A DNA stretch of 64,000 nucleotides from Bryum argenteum. Its lineage: Eukaryota > Streptophyta > Bryopsida > Bryales > Bryaceae. Location: the NCBI GenBank assembly GCA_037043015.1, contig CM073330.1, positions 10,868,512-10,932,511 on the forward strand, written 5' to 3'. Each line of letters begins with the position of its first letter. The stretch's first letter is position 1. Below, in pieces: positions 1 to 15,387 of the stretch. The position numbers and the translations under genes were made by a program. The notes beneath the pieces are model-generated. The model searched no databases. It was given only the letters and a program-made list of their open reading frames with translations, and was not told the DNA's origin.

Positions 1-909
1 AATTTGATACTATTTAGCCTCCACGATATCATCATGGATGGCATCATAAATCCATCCAAATACGGTGAATCTCTCATCTTTAGATTTTTAGTGATGAAAG
101 ATTTGTTTTGTTCTATATCCTTTACCAAAGTCCACATCACAATAGTTGTTCTAACCACGAAAACATAAAAGAATTGCTGAAAGTCCAAAGTCTCTTTCTT
201 GTCAAAAAATATAATGAATTCGATTGTAGATCACATTTTGCGAAATATGGATGTAGATACGACTTAATATTCCAAATCTAGTAACCAAGGTAGATTCTAG
301 AGTCCTAGAGTGCATTGTACTCAATCCAAGACTTTGATTTTCAACTAATTTAATAAGAGAACAAATTCATCTAAAGATCAATTCGTCTAAAGGATTACAC
401 TCCTCATCAAAAGCCATCCTTTACTTCTCATATTTGGTCTCACAAAACCATCTCTTGGATGAGAATCATAAAAAGAGTATTTCTTGCAATAGTACAATTG
501 TGGCACAACTCTTGCAATGTACCCACAACTTCGAACTCTTGTTTTGAACACATTTTTGACTAGATTTTTTCTTTGGTCTTTTTATTTACGAAACAATTTG
601 TGGTACGATCCTCACGGATGGATTATACGGATGCCAGGACTCAAGTACACTCACAAGGCATGTTGCGGCTACGGAGGCGGAGATTACAACTGGGATTTAA
701 ACACGAAGATCTTTTGTGGCGCACCCGGTACCGTCGATGGAAAGCTAACCACCGCCACCGTGTGTTCGAATCGGTCGGAATATTTGATGTGGGATGGAAC
801 CCACCCGACCGAGGAGTTCGCTTTCTACATTGCCGACGCTTTTTTGAATGGCAAGTTCATGACCCCTAGTTACCAAATCAAACACATTTGTAGGGGGACC
901 GAGCATTAA
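1..909 (+). CDS. GDSL esterase/lipase, 3' part (cut by left window edge)
   Basis: Only the last two exons are inside the window: 1-64 and 638-909, joined by a GTGAAT donor at 65 and a CCAG acceptor at 637. The join restores a Lys-Tyr-Gly-Leu-Lys junction matching the other GDSL copies here. The first exon reads LILFSLHDIIMDGIINPSKY; the second carries the ACCGYGGGDYNW block and the C-terminal WDGTHPTEEF block, which supplies the catalytic Asp and His of plant SGNH (GDSL) hydrolases. The family cleaves ester bonds of lipids or acylated small molecules, usually after secretion. This copy lies on the opposite strand to the three complete paralogs and is clearly more diverged (for example FCGAPGTVDG in the loop before the last block). 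The 573-base intron shows nothing else. Whether the gene is complete cannot be judged. Confidence 0.85.
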
Positions 910-1499
910 AATCATTTGATTCCCTTGCTAGAAAAGTAGAGATTCATTGTTGATAGTAAATTCATTAGATATTTTATAGCATTTGGTGGTTTTCATCATG
1001 GGGCACTATGTACTTCGGAATACATGACCCTTGTATTTTATTTATGAAAGACATTTGTTTTTTTCCCATATCTGCTCATGGCATCCTTTTGTGAATGCGT
1101 GCTTGTTATGTAGGCAATGTAAACTATTGTCTTATGTAGGCAATGTAATAATTGTACTTGTTGCTTGCTTACTAGGTGTTGCTAGCATTTGCATGATCTC
1201 ATAAAAAGGGTATTTAAAAAAATTAAAAAAATTAAAAATTAAAAATAAATAAAAAATAAAAAATCACACATGAAGTGGACTTGGCAAAAGGTGAAGTAGG
1301 ATGACAAGAGATTGTTGTAATTTACCCCTACAAGCATTTCTTGGGAGGAGTAAAAGGTTGCTCCGTTGTTTTTGAAATCCAAAAATGATGCCCTTGGAAC
1401 TCCATTGCTTCAATTTTCAACACAAAATCATCAAAAATATTCCAAAAGGAAATCCCCAAGGTTTGCGAAAACGATTCCTCCATAGACACTTGGAAAAAC

Positions 1500-1742
1500 T
1501 ACCCTAGATAGGTAGATTAATGTTAGGTTTTTATAAGATTTGAAAATGCCATACGTATTTCTTTTTAATAATTATATATTTTTTTTAAATAAATAAATAA
1601 ATCAAGAGCATTGATTTCAGTACAGTGGAAGGATCCCCATCTTGGCCGATAGAGAGGGTAAAAAGATGCCCAACAATTAAAACATACTACATATTTTATG
1701 CAAATTAGTGTGAATTTAACACTAATCTACCTATTTAGTGTA
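1500..1742. mobile_element. Small inverted-repeat element (MITE-like), 243 bp
   Basis: The left end begins TACCCTAGATAGGTAGATTA and the reverse complement of the right end begins TACACTAAATAGGTAGATTA, so about 28 bases of terminal inverted repeat match with few differences. No coding potential. Its ends resemble those of the element at 2675-2816, so the two probably belong to one family. Target duplication was not clear. Confidence 0.6.
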
Positions 1743-2350
1743 GTATAGTAGTGGTCTAAAATGGAGCATGTCTCACAAGGAAGCTCTAGTAATCCTCACT
1801 TGGATGTACATAATAGCTTCCCCCATACAATAGTATCATATACTCACTGCAAACATGATAGGGTATCACTCTTTAGGGCACCATTTTAGAAACACCTATG
1901 CACTAGTAGAAAATAGTGTCCGAAATTTGTGTGTAATTACATGTCCGGAATCACGTAGAACCGCTTGTTTATTTCTATAACTTTTTGTCATCAGTAAATT
2001 ATTACAGATCGCAATTTTCATCAAATTTTTAGTGATTCAATTCTAGTGCAAGGTGGTCTATTACAATAATTAAAAATTTATGAAATTTTGATAGTTGTGT
2101 TGATTAATTTAAGAAGACAAAGTTGTAGGAAACAATAAGTGGTTCTATGTAATTACAGACAATTTTTGGACACCATTTTGTATTAGTGATGTTTCCAACT
2201 TCAAAAATTCATAACTCACTGTAGAAGAATCTAAAAATGACAATTCCACTTGCTCTATCTTTCTACAAATTTTTTGGACGCACAAAAATTACTTCCACTT
2301 GGTCACATCCAAATAGATTTCCCGCGCTGAAAATTGAGCCATTATTGAGC
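1735..2350 (+). repeat. Dispersed repeat R1, copy interrupted by a CACTA-type MITE
   Basis: The halves 1735-1900 and 2192-2350 match, in order, an unbroken repeat found at about 24120-24460 and 39480-39790 and, in reverse, at about 34700-35010. Shared landmarks are GGTATCACT, GGCACCATTT, ACACCTAT, then TTTCCAACTTC, TTCCACTTGCTCTA and GCACAAAAATT. The middle part of this copy is an inserted element (1901-2188). No coding capacity seen. Confidence 0.6.
1901..2188. mobile_element. CACTA-type MITE with 3-bp target duplication, 288 bp
   Basis: Begins CACTAGTAGAAAATAGTGTC and ends in TAGTG; the reversed right end reads CACTAATACAAAATGGTGTC, giving roughly 40 bases of imperfect inverted repeat. It is flanked on both sides by ATG (1898-1900 and 2189-2191). 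The uninterrupted repeat copies at 24120 and 39480 show the empty arrangement. CACTA ends with a 3-bp duplication are the hallmark of the En/Spm (CMC) superfamily. Non-autonomous. Confidence 0.75.
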
Positions 2351-2674
2351 CACCAATACTACAGCAATCCAAGTCCCTGGGACACCACCACCATAATAAA
2401 TGAGAAGTTCTTCATCATTGTACGTTTTCCACATCTTCATGTGTACGTTTTGAGTGTCGTGTGAAGTACAAAACATGCTAAAAAAGGGAGTGCGAACATT
2501 TCAATGACACATGTTATTTCGCGCACTAAAATGACATAAAACAACATGAAAAAGTAGCATTGACAACATAGTAAAATGCAACATATAACAAAACATATAA
2601 AAAAGTGGGGGGGGGGGGCGACCACTTCAATGACACATGTTATATTGCGCACTAAAATGAGCATGGAAAAGTAG

Positions 2675-2816
2675 TACACTAAATTTGATAATTAGTGTTA
2701 GATTATTATAAGATTTGAAAATGCTATAAGTTTTTACTTTTGTTTAAAAAAATTTACCAAGTGCATTGATTTTGATACATTAGTGTATCTAACACTAATT
2801 TATCAAATTTAGTGTA
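2675..2816. mobile_element. Small inverted-repeat element (MITE-like), 142 bp
   Basis: The ends are near-perfect inverted repeats of about 29 bases starting TACACTAAATTTGATAATTA; a single base is added on the right side. Related to the element at 1500-1742. The flanks give at most a TA duplication, so superfamily is uncertain (CACTA-like ends, but no clean 3-bp duplication). Confidence 0.65.
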
Positions 2817-4893
2817 GCATTGACAATTGTAGTAAAATTTGCAATCTTACTGCAGAAAGTCAAGTGTGAGGAGACCGAGGAAACATGAAGCTGCTCCTTT
2901 TTGACCAGAAATGAAAGTACAGTTGTGGTACTACCTAATGATTCCAAACATCATTCTTAGTTCTTACAAAGTTGCCTTCTTATGATTGTTTTTGTCTAAA
3001 TTCTCCACTTTAGTCTTTTATGTTGGAAGCAAAAAGACTATGAGTGTCCGTAACAATTATTAGAAAATAAAAGTATTAGACCTTCCTATAATTAGGAGAA
3101 AGGATGGTGCTTGCGACTAACATGGTTGATCGGTGCTTTGCGACTAACCTCGTTGATCCGTGGTTGATCGCACCCATCTTGTTAATATCTTAATATGATG
3201 AAAGTAGTGTCCATATCATTCTAGAAGTCATGGCAAGGTAACCTAGAAGAAGAAGAGAAACTCCAACCTATTTAGAGGCCGACGTGAATAGAGTGTTACG
3301 TTGGACCTATCCTTGGATGTTTGTTCGGAGGTCATCACACCAATGGCACAACTACTAACTCCTCTCAGGGTGAACATTATGCTAATCCGTAGCTAGCCAC
3401 TAGTGCCTTAGAGATACCTGACATGCTCTCCCCCAAAAAGCTTTGAGGTACCCATACAACTAGGTCCAAGTACCCTCACCATAGTTGGGTGGACTATGGT
3501 GGTGAGCACCACGCCGGCATGGGGAATAGAACCCGAGACCTCCTGAGCAAGGTAACTCACCTTTATTGAGGTTGATTATGATTTTCTTAACTAAAACCTC
3601 CAATCGCATTAGAAGAATGTGGCACGTGGTAGAAGATGTTGGTTGTGTTTGTAATTTGGAGAGCATAGAGAATAAGGTTGGTAGAGTGAAGCCCGCGAGA
3701 TTTTCTTAAGTTTCTCACTTTTGATGTTTTCTTGCTTCCTACATTATAAGGAACCTCGCTATACAAAATTAGCCTCTAGAATTTCAGTGTCTAAACCATA
3801 AATCCTTTTTCTAGAAAATTAGTTTCTTTGGATTCTTTATGTTCACAACATAATTGAAAAGAAAAACTTAAAATTTGATAGGTGAATAGAATTCCATAAT
3901 TCCACTTTAGTTTATAAGGAAGTATAGGGTTGATTAAATGCATACTACAAAAGAGAAAACCTCAAACGATCCAATTTTAATTTTATTTCTCGTCACTTTT
4001 TCATAGCTAAAAGGATTCTTGTGTCCAAAGCTTCTAGAAACTCATAAAGAAGACAATCAAGTTTATAAATAGTGTATGGAAAAATTAATATGTCAACGTA
4101 AACGTACAACATAATGAATATTCCAACATGTACCTGAGAGTATACTCTTCTTAAAATCATTGGTTCTTTCAAAGATACGACATTGATCAAGTTTCATGTA
4201 TTGATCCTTCCCTATATCATAGCTTTTTTAAACCAGAAGTCTTGCAAATTCATTGGCTTTCTGATTAGCTTGTACATGATTCCAAGACAAGGTGACTTCA
4301 TACAATTATCCTGAATGAATCTTCCAAAAATGATACCCCTTTCTAAAATCAAATAAAAAATAAAAAATAATGTAAGGAAGGAAGTTTACCGTTTAAAGTT
4401 TCTACGTAGAATTTTCACTTGTAAGAATTGAATACACGTAAAAAAAATAGAAGCCTCGAGGCTAGTGCTCATGTTCCCGGAGGGTCGAACCTACACTTTA
4501 TTTACGTCATTCTTAAAATAGGTTTGGAGTTCTTCTTCTTCTAAAGGACATGGAGTGAGATTGCCTAGTTACGTACCTTAATTGCCAATCCATTTAGAAC
4601 ATCAACCCACACTACCAAATTCAACTGGTCGAATGTGGACATCAACCCACACTATTGAATCTAACTGGTCGGCAAAGCGGCTTGACCTCATGTCCGTTGA
4701 CGATTTCATGTCCTTGATCCGGGTATTTATCCGGGTATAACCAGGGTATTGATCCGGGTTCAACCATGGTATTAGTCACCAGCACAAGGATCGAATGCCG
4801 AGAGCTGACAGAAATAGTCACAGAGGGGCTCACTGCCTTTGACTGGGGAGAGAGAGAAAGAGCGGGGCTCACCACCTTTGCAATTTGCTTGCG

Positions 4894-8243
<3,350 letters not shown>

Positions 8244-9252
8244 TTCATGAAGAAAAAGGACTCCAAACCTTACTTGAGGCTGTGAGGTCGGAGTGAACGG
8301 AGTGAACGGAGTGAATGGCGTGAATGGAGTGAATCGATCTATCCTTGGATGTATACCCGGAGGTCATAACATCAATGGTGGGACTACTACCTACTTAGAG
8401 TGGACATTATGTTAGTTCTTACTTCCTACCTAGCCACTAGATTCAAACATGATTCCCGTCATCCCGTACGTAAGTTCTTCCCGATTTCAACTATAGTAGT
8501 GCGCAGGATTTAACACATTCTAAATATTTGTTCCTACATATTTATTCCAATTAGATTTGGCAAGTCCCAATTTGGCTGCCAATTTGAATAATTTATACCT
8601 CAAATAATAGTGTCATCACCTTGGATGGCCATTGGAGATATTATAGCTCTAGTTTTCCTCTCAATATGAGGGAGTAGAATATTATATGAGAGTATTTAGG
8701 CCATGGCTATTTGTGGGTATCAAAATAGTGTAATTTTCTCACACAATGTACTTTCAAACATGTGGATGTAGGCCCAATCACATTGCCAACTGTCTATATT
8801 CAATGAAGAAACCAATCATGAGAATACATGGCATGTGCACACCACTGAAGTAACCAACCATGGAAATATATGGCATGTGCTCAACCCTAACGTAGTCATC
8901 TACTTTTCAAAAAGCCAACCATCCTCATCAGGAACTCCAAATTTCTACAAACATATGTCACAATGCAGGGATGTATGTGACATGATTTACAACATCTCCT
9001 ACTTTGTGAGCATCCTAGATGACAACTCCCTTTCTTGCAGCTAGATGTTGCAATGATTGTAACACTTTCACTACTCAGACATGAAGATAATAATCTTTTG
9101 TTGCTATGATTGTAATACTTTCACTATTCAGACATAAAGATAATAATCTTTTGTACAATAGTAGTATACACCACCGCCTGCAACCCTCAAATAACTAAGT
9201 CTAAATCCTAACATCATTCTACACTACTCTACCTCATTACTTTCTCTTTGTC
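8244..9252. other. Intergenic spacer between converging genes
   Basis: Holds the 3' flanks of the beta-glucosidase and of the first complete GDSL gene, which face each other. A 9-base unit GGAGTGAAC/T is repeated about five times at 8293-8336. From about 8700 the sequence matches, with many changes, the 3' flanks of the two other GDSL genes (from about 19080 and 27060), so this spacer belongs to the duplicated unit. No gene seen. Confidence 0.6.
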
Positions 9253-11014
9253 TCATTGTTTTTGGTGCCTACACATTTCTTTGATCGAAAATGAAGGTGT
9301 CATATACTCACCCTTTACTAATGCTTTGGCTATATGGAAGTTGAATGCATCTGTAGTATGCATTGCATCCCACATCATGTATTCTGATCGATTCTCACAT
9401 ACAGTATATTTCTGCCACTCCCCATCCACAATCTCTTCGTGTCCACAATTTACTATGCCATTCCAATTGTACTCTCCACCACCATAGCCACAACATGCTC
9501 TGCGAACAGCCTTCAATCCTGTAAAAAGAGAGAAAAATTAAACAAACTCAATATAATATAGACTCTTCTAAAACTTGGATAAGTGACAAAAGCTACACAT
9601 ATGTTATATGGTCAATTAAATTTGCAACCACAAGATGTAAAACTTCACATTGGAAGCACCACAAGGAACAACCCGAGTTGTAGAATTGGTTTCTTCATAG
9701 AACTACCTTTACATTGCAGACTATAGATGACTTGAGACTAGGTGTTTTTCTAATTCCATGATTGAAAAACTACCTACTTAACCTCTATGTGTAATATGTT
9801 TAAGAATATGAATACAATTGTCATCACACAAATGACAAATGGGAGAGATGTTTGGCAAACATCACCTGAACAATTCACAAAGTTATACTTTTCCATATTG
9901 CAAAGATATGTTTCAAAAAGAATGGACTCACCATATTTGGATGGATTTCGGATGCTGTCCATCATCATCTCATGAATGTGGAAATAAACAATTTTTGCCC
10001 CAACTAGCTCAACCTCCAAAGCTCCAAGTAATTTTCCCAACTCGGTGTTATGATACTTATTGTTAATTGCTACTTGAGCTAAACAACCATCTTCATTTAA
10101 TTCCCCTTTTGTAGTTTTCCCAAGTTTGATAGGATAACATTCGACGGGAAAAGCTTCCCACACCAAAAATGTTCTTGCTCCTTCATTGTAAAGTTCCTAG
10201 CAAAAATCAAACACCAAACAATGTAAGATATCTCACATGAGTCACCTTCATTTTTTTCACATAAATCAAGCTTGTCTTAGCTTCATAAACACTCAAAATC
10301 AAAGATCATGAACCAACTTGTGAACTCTACAACTTGAGGAATAATGCACCCTACTCTACACCTTTAAATTGAGGAATGTGTGTCACTTCTTAAGGGGCTA
10401 TAGCTAAGGTCAAATATTGTAAAGTCTTGAGTTTAGTTGATAATTTTAACTTACTTTGTGTATAAATAATCCTAGTATCAAACATAAAATCAAGGAAAAT
10501 CACTTCACTTCATCATGATTCTTTTCCTTCACCTGAATAAATACTTCTCCAATAACTACTTCCTCAACTTGTATGCAAATCTTGGTTTTTAGGATAATTG
10601 GTCTTATACATATTAGTCCTAATAATGATACCACAACTTGCACCATCATTCAAAAAATCACACTAAGTTCCACATCAAAGACACCCACTTTTCCTCTCAT
10701 CATTTGATAGAACACAAAATTATTCTTGACTTTATTGTACCTTGTTAGTGTATTCTCATTAGTTATGAGTTTTTTACCAAAAGATTTGTGTCATGATTTA
10801 CAATAGCTATTACTTAATGCAAGACACGTACTCGAATTGCATGATGAATGCTCCTTAACACCAATTCACTCATGGCTTCAAATGTGTGAGGCGTGGTCTT
10901 TGCAAAGTCATTGTTGCCAGTCTCAAGAATGTACACACCATTTGAAAATCCCCGTGGTGATGGTAGAAGCTCATGCACATCTGTAAACACACAAACATAC
11001 ATTGAATGGTTCAA

Positions 11015-11054
<40 letters not shown>

Positions 11055-13725
11055 TAAACATAGAGATGGTCAAATTTGTAATATAGAGACTCCTATATAG
11101 AAATAAGAGACTAAACATCGACCACATACCATACAAGTAACAAAAATAATTCGAGCAAATAGAAGGAAGAAAAGAAAGAGGAGGGGGCTTACTCTTTCTT
11201 TTCTTGTTTTGGTACATAGAAAGAGTTTGGTGACGGAAGACGCGGAATTGGTCAACTTGGACGGAGAGTGAGAAGAGGCCATTATTACTCGAGCCATCTC
11301 CCGTAATGGATGAATTGCATGCTTTGGATCCCGATGAGGCAAAATTCACTCCATGTCGAAAATCCGCACCCACCGTCTTCAAGTACGGATCTATGTGACC
11401 ATAGCCCATTAACTCTGCTGCCACACACAAACACATCCCATTAGCTTCCTATACATCTCCTTTCAAGATTGCATTCAGAACCAATGACGGAAGAATATGA
11501 ACCAAAAACATGACACAAGATCTAGGAAGGTATTAGATCTCAATCATATGTGGGTATTTCAAATTGAGCACAGTGTAAGATTCACGATAAACATTGTTCA
11601 ACACTATCTAAAGGAACTAACCCCGATTCCGTTAAAATGGCACTATGCCATGTGCCATTTTGTCACACTAGATATTACATTTGTGCTCATATAAAATGGT
11701 ATATTCTGTAGTATCACAAATTTTTTTGTAACATCACTTGTTTATATACATTGTCACTCATTTTCCCAAATATCACCTTAAATTTCTGTTATATCACATG
11801 GTTTTTGAACTACAGTTTAGAAAGTTGAGGTGTGCCATTTTACCAGAATAATGCCATTTTAACGGAATTGGGGTTAACTTCATATCATGGTTACCAGAGT
11901 ACAAATATAATAATTCTTATACTTTTATATTCCAAACCTGTACTTAAAATCATACATGTACTCAGAAATACAGACAATCAAAGTATTTCAAAAACATTCA
12001 AAGATCGAAGATCATATTTACATGGAAGATTCTTGAGTCAATTACAGAATATTCCTTGTACTCTCCGTATCAACACATAGTTGCATAGGTCAACATGCTG
12101 GACATTGTCCTTTCAAAAGAAAGGACAATTTCAAAAGAAGCACCAAAAAGTAAAAAAAAAATCAAAACAATGACCACAGGAAGTACCACGGTCGATTCTC
12201 GCATTCAAGAAGTGCTTTGTACTCTCAGTTCCAACGAAGAAAACAAAAAGTACTTAATTTCCCAGCAATGAAAGCTTCTTTCATTTGAGCAAAATTGAAA
12301 AAACAACGAACCCAACAGAAAACATAAAAAATAACGGAAAAAACTATGAGATTCTTTCAGATTTTATTCTCCATACAAACTTCAGAGACATTGCTTCCAT
12401 TGGAGGTGTTTTTTTTAACCAATTAATGTATTGAAAGCAATACACTTGAACCAGGTGATTGTTTCTATGTTCGAATTCCCTGCACTTTAATCGCTTGGAC
12501 CATTGGTATATACTAAAAGAAATCTTAATATTCTATAAGAAAATGAGTGAAGATTAAAGAGATTAAATGTATACTTCCTGTTTCAAAAACAAGAAAAGAG
12601 AAAAAGAGAGACAGTGATCTGCAGAGTGCGACTACAGTTTAGTCTCAATCGAAAACTCCATTCAATATCAAAAGTGACTATTGTACGTGCATGGTCATTT
12701 CGGCAGAAATAAAGTCTGATCATGGGAGGTGCCCAAAAATCCAGAATTTTTTGAAAATAGAAAAAAAACATATACGATTGTACTACTTGTAAGAAAACCA
12801 GAATACGTTTGTTTGATTCAAAAGCTAAGAATTTAGTTAATAGATCGACACGTGCGAAGTGCCGTAATGGCCTTGAATGCGGGTACGGCAATCCTAGTAC
12901 ATTCAAAAGCGCTTCTTTTGGACGGTTCTTTAGACTCAAAGGTGAGGATTTTCCACAAGAAATGTCAAAAGCCGTTCATACTATTCCTGTTGCGAAGGAC
13001 GAAAAGGAAATGCATGACGATTGAATCAGTGGAACTCATTTCGAAATGGAAGTCTGCCACTGTAAGAAGCTAATACTTCACTCCATCTGAACCCACTTTA
13101 CTAAGAAATGAGTGTTTTATTACCAAGAATGGAATTTAGTCTGCCGTACATTGGACGTTCTTGCATTCATGAAAAAAGTGTGGAATTTTCACCAAGCTTA
13201 CCAAGAATGTCTCATTTCACTGGGAATTTCTGGTGGAATGAGTCATGCAGCTTGGTAGAAATACTACACTTCTCCACCAGTTAATAATTTCCTTGCTCGT
13301 TCAATCATTGAAATCTCCACAGGAAATGTGAAGATCAGTGTATCAACGATTCAGGAAGACAGATCAGTAATTGGAAGTAATCATGACTACCACTTCATTC
13401 ACTCTGACTCCAAGATTTGAAGATTCAAAATGTTCGGTGACAAGAAAGTACGAGGCGAGGGTGATTTCTTACAGACGTGATCGACGATGAGGCGACCGTT
13501 GGACATGCGACCAGAGGGGCCGGCGGGGAAATCCATCCCGTAAGGCAGATACTCCGAGACCGATCGGAACGGCATGGCGGCCGAATTCTCGCCCACATCC
13601 ATGTACGAAGCTCCGAAGATGAAGAGCGGCGGTGATTCACACCCGCCATCGTTGATCAATTCTCTGGCTCCCACACTCGCCGCCATTAGCAACACCACCA
13701 CCATCACCAGCGCAATAAAGTCCAT
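9253..13725 (-). CDS. GDSL esterase/lipase, paralog A
   Basis: Secreted SGNH-type hydrolase of the plant GDSL family. Five exons on the minus strand: 13473-13725, 11193-11417, 10832-10980, 9932-10196, 9253-9518; phases agree and give 385 residues, the usual family length. The start chosen (13725) opens a hydrophobic signal peptide of about 20 residues ending in SVGA. Block I reads FGASYMDVG with the nucleophile Ser40; the normal Asp of the GDS triplet is Ala. Block II is VNFASSGS, block III ETGNND, block V WDAMHTT with the catalytic Asp and His. The ACCGYGGGEYNW block is typical of this subgroup. Intron 1 (2055 bases) holds a 257-bp transposon absent from the paralogs, and intron 2 a run of about 30 A. 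The near promoter has lost the TATA-box segment kept by paralogs B and C. Substrate unknown. Confidence 0.92.
11619..11875. mobile_element. Inverted-repeat MITE in intron 1 of GDSL A, AACT target duplication
   Basis: The left end begins AACCCCGATTCCGTTAAAAT and the reversed right end AACCCCAATTCCGTTAAAAT; 23 of 24 terminal bases match. It is flanked by AACT at 11615-11618 and 11876-11879. The matching intron positions in GDSL B (near 21772) and GDSL C (near 29483) read AGGAACTTC without the element, so insertion and a 4-bp duplication are directly visible. 257 bp, no coding capacity. A related but decayed element may lie at 33466-33750. Confidence 0.85.
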
Positions 13726-14849
13726 CTTGCACCACCTGCAGACACCATCTCGCAGTTTTAGAAACAACGAAACAAGAACTCCATCCCTGCAGTTTCAACA
13801 CTTGCATGAATTCAGTGTCTCAAGATCCAGTGTTTGTTCAACCTACTTTGATGTAGAACTACTAACAGTCATCACCACACAATTCCTGCACAAAGAAAGA
13901 GCTCGAGGCCTCTTTCAAAACTAGCTTGAACCGAGTGTCACAAGAGAAGGAAGAACTCTAGGTCTGTTTTAAGACTAGCATGCACAGTGTGTCTCAAGAT
14001 GACACACTTATAGAACTACTAACACCACCGAAACCACAGTAGCGATTACGCAACAGCAGTAGATGTTGCAACGTTGAATGTTGTAGTGAAATATTCAATG
14101 TATTGGCCACTACTACAACTAGCGCACTCTCAGGGTGCACACTATTGCAGCTCCTCCACACAATCACAGTCTCTAAGTAGGACGCAATCACACTCAAGTA
14201 CGACACAGACAGTCTCGATTAGGACACAATCACTCTCAAGTAGCAGGACACAATCACAGTCTCAAGTAACACTCTTTGCGTGATTGAAAACTAGAGCAGA
14301 ATCAATGGAGTGTTCGCTCAACCTATTGCGATCCTGTACTGCAGTAACAACAGCATTCACTGCAGTACCACTGTCGAAGCAAGCACTACAGCTCCGAGCA
14401 CACCTCGGATGTATCAAATCGACGTCGGCAGCTCTAGAACGAGTAGTAACTTGCTGTGCTATATGAAGGTGTGTGTCGTGAGCTCACACGGACGTCACGT
14501 TTATATTGCTGCCTGCAGAAAGCAAACACAAAAGCAAGCGCACTGTGTAGCGCAGTCCCCAACGAACGTGTGTTCGGCAGAGTCAAGCTACGTTACTGTT
14601 CTGTACATACTCACGTTTTCACCGGCAATGAATCTTCCAGGCATCACCTCTCTCAATTTTCAAACACAGAATCAATTGGTCATTGTTTCAGATTGAAGAA
14701 TGTTTGAACCAAGATGTTTGGTCACCTTGTTAATCGATCACAGATCTGGTCGATGAGGATCGGCAAGCCTGCAGAGATGTGGGCACTGTTGCAGGTCCAT
14801 GCCAGGGAGCGAAAAGCAGTGGTGATCCTTCGTCCAGGGCATCCAATGA
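13726..14849. other. 5' flank of GDSL A
   Basis: Upstream DNA of GDSL A, partly alignable to the flanks of B and C. Compared with C, about 55 bases that contain the TATA box in B and C are missing between GCATGAAT and AGTGTCTCAAG (around 13810). A block at about 14300-14850 recurs upstream of B (about 26090-26600) and C (about 31080-31640), with shared pieces such as TGTGTTCGGCAGAGTCAA and TCCTTCGTCCAGGGCAT. Function not shown; it may contain distal promoter parts or remains of a divergent gene. Confidence 0.5.
14150..14275 (+). repeat. Minisatellite upstream of GDSL A
   Basis: About five diverged units of roughly 25 bases built from ACACAATCACAGTCTC and AAGTAGGAC. The corresponding flank of GDSL C (about 31000-31030) has only one such unit, so the array expanded in the A copy. 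Confidence 0.6.
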
Positions 14850-15063
14850 CAACCCCAACCTACTTACCACCACAATCCTTTCAAAGCACAAAATCACTCA
14901 AACCAATCGTGATTTAAATTGTAAAATTTCACTTTTTGAATGCATCATGAGAAGGTGATTCAGTTTGACATCAAAATGTAAGTGAACAGTTGAGTATAGT
15001 GAGAGCTACAAAGTAGATTCTGTTCGAAAAGCCCCTCAGGTTTTTTGGGCGTTTAAGGATTAA
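14850..15063 (-). mobile_element. Truncated TTAA-type S element, reverse orientation
   Basis: Matches, in reverse complement, the first two thirds of the intact S elements (landmarks CCTTTCAAAGCACAAAATCA, GTGAAATTTTAC reversed, AACAGAATCT reversed, GGGCGTTTAAGG). Only the right end with its TTAA at 15060-15063 remains; the left end breaks into GDSL-A flank DNA near 14850. It shares that TTAA with the next element, so the two form a large inverted repeat. Confidence 0.7.
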
Positions 15064-15383
15064 CCCTTAAAGGCGCCTGTCAGCCCCTCGGGTTGTTTTC
15101 CAACAGAATCTTGCTTGTAGCTCTTTTGATCCTCAATTTTTCACTTATTTTTTTATATCATTCTGGTCACCTTTTTGTGATGCATCTACAAAGTGAAATC
15201 CTACAATTCAATTCGCAATTTGTATGAGTGATTTGTGCTTTGAAAGGATTGTGGTAAGTAGGTTGGGATTGCACAAAACCTTGTAGGAGGTTGCAAACTC
15301 ATCATTTATTGGTTCATTCATGTTGCCCAAGTCCAAAAGATGCCGAGATCCGATTTCGGGCTGCCCATTGAGGAGTTTAAGGG
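15064..15383 (+). mobile_element. TTAA-type S element (piggyBac-like MITE), 320 bp
   Basis: Flanked by TTAA at 15060-15063 and 15384-15387. Ends read CCCTTAAAGGCGCC and, reversed, CCCTTAAACTCCTC. The interior matches the other S copies at 17036, 18701 and 25555. No open reading frame of note. TTAA flanks with CCC-starting ends are typical of the piggyBac superfamily; Kolobok elements also use TTAA, so the class is inferred. Confidence 0.75.
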
Positions 15384-15387
15384 TTAA

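Larger units (their letters stand above)
910..4893. other. Intergenic region, repeat-rich, no convincing gene
   Basis: About 4 kb between the GDSL 3' end and the beta-glucosidase. I see an A-rich patch near 1208-1262, three small inverted-repeat elements (listed separately), a split copy of a dispersed repeat, and a 35-base block repeated at about 2502 and 2627 around a G run (2607-2616). A stretch at 3240-3420 recurs in diverged form after the beta-glucosidase (8280-8440). Just upstream of the beta-glucosidase are short direct repeats (ACATCAACCCACACTA at 4600 and 4640; ATCCGGGTAT-type units at 4717-4760). Reading frames here are short and carry no known motif. Confidence 0.6.

Noticed and set aside
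2674..2817. Assignment of the 2675-2816 element to CACTA
   Set aside because: The ends begin CACTA one step in, but the 3-bp flanks differ (GTA against TAG), so the class is left open.
9248..9487. Plus-strand reading frame, repeated at 19663-19869 and 27590-27823
   Set aside because: It is the antisense shadow of the last GDSL exon; the minus strand has the catalytic motifs and splice sites.
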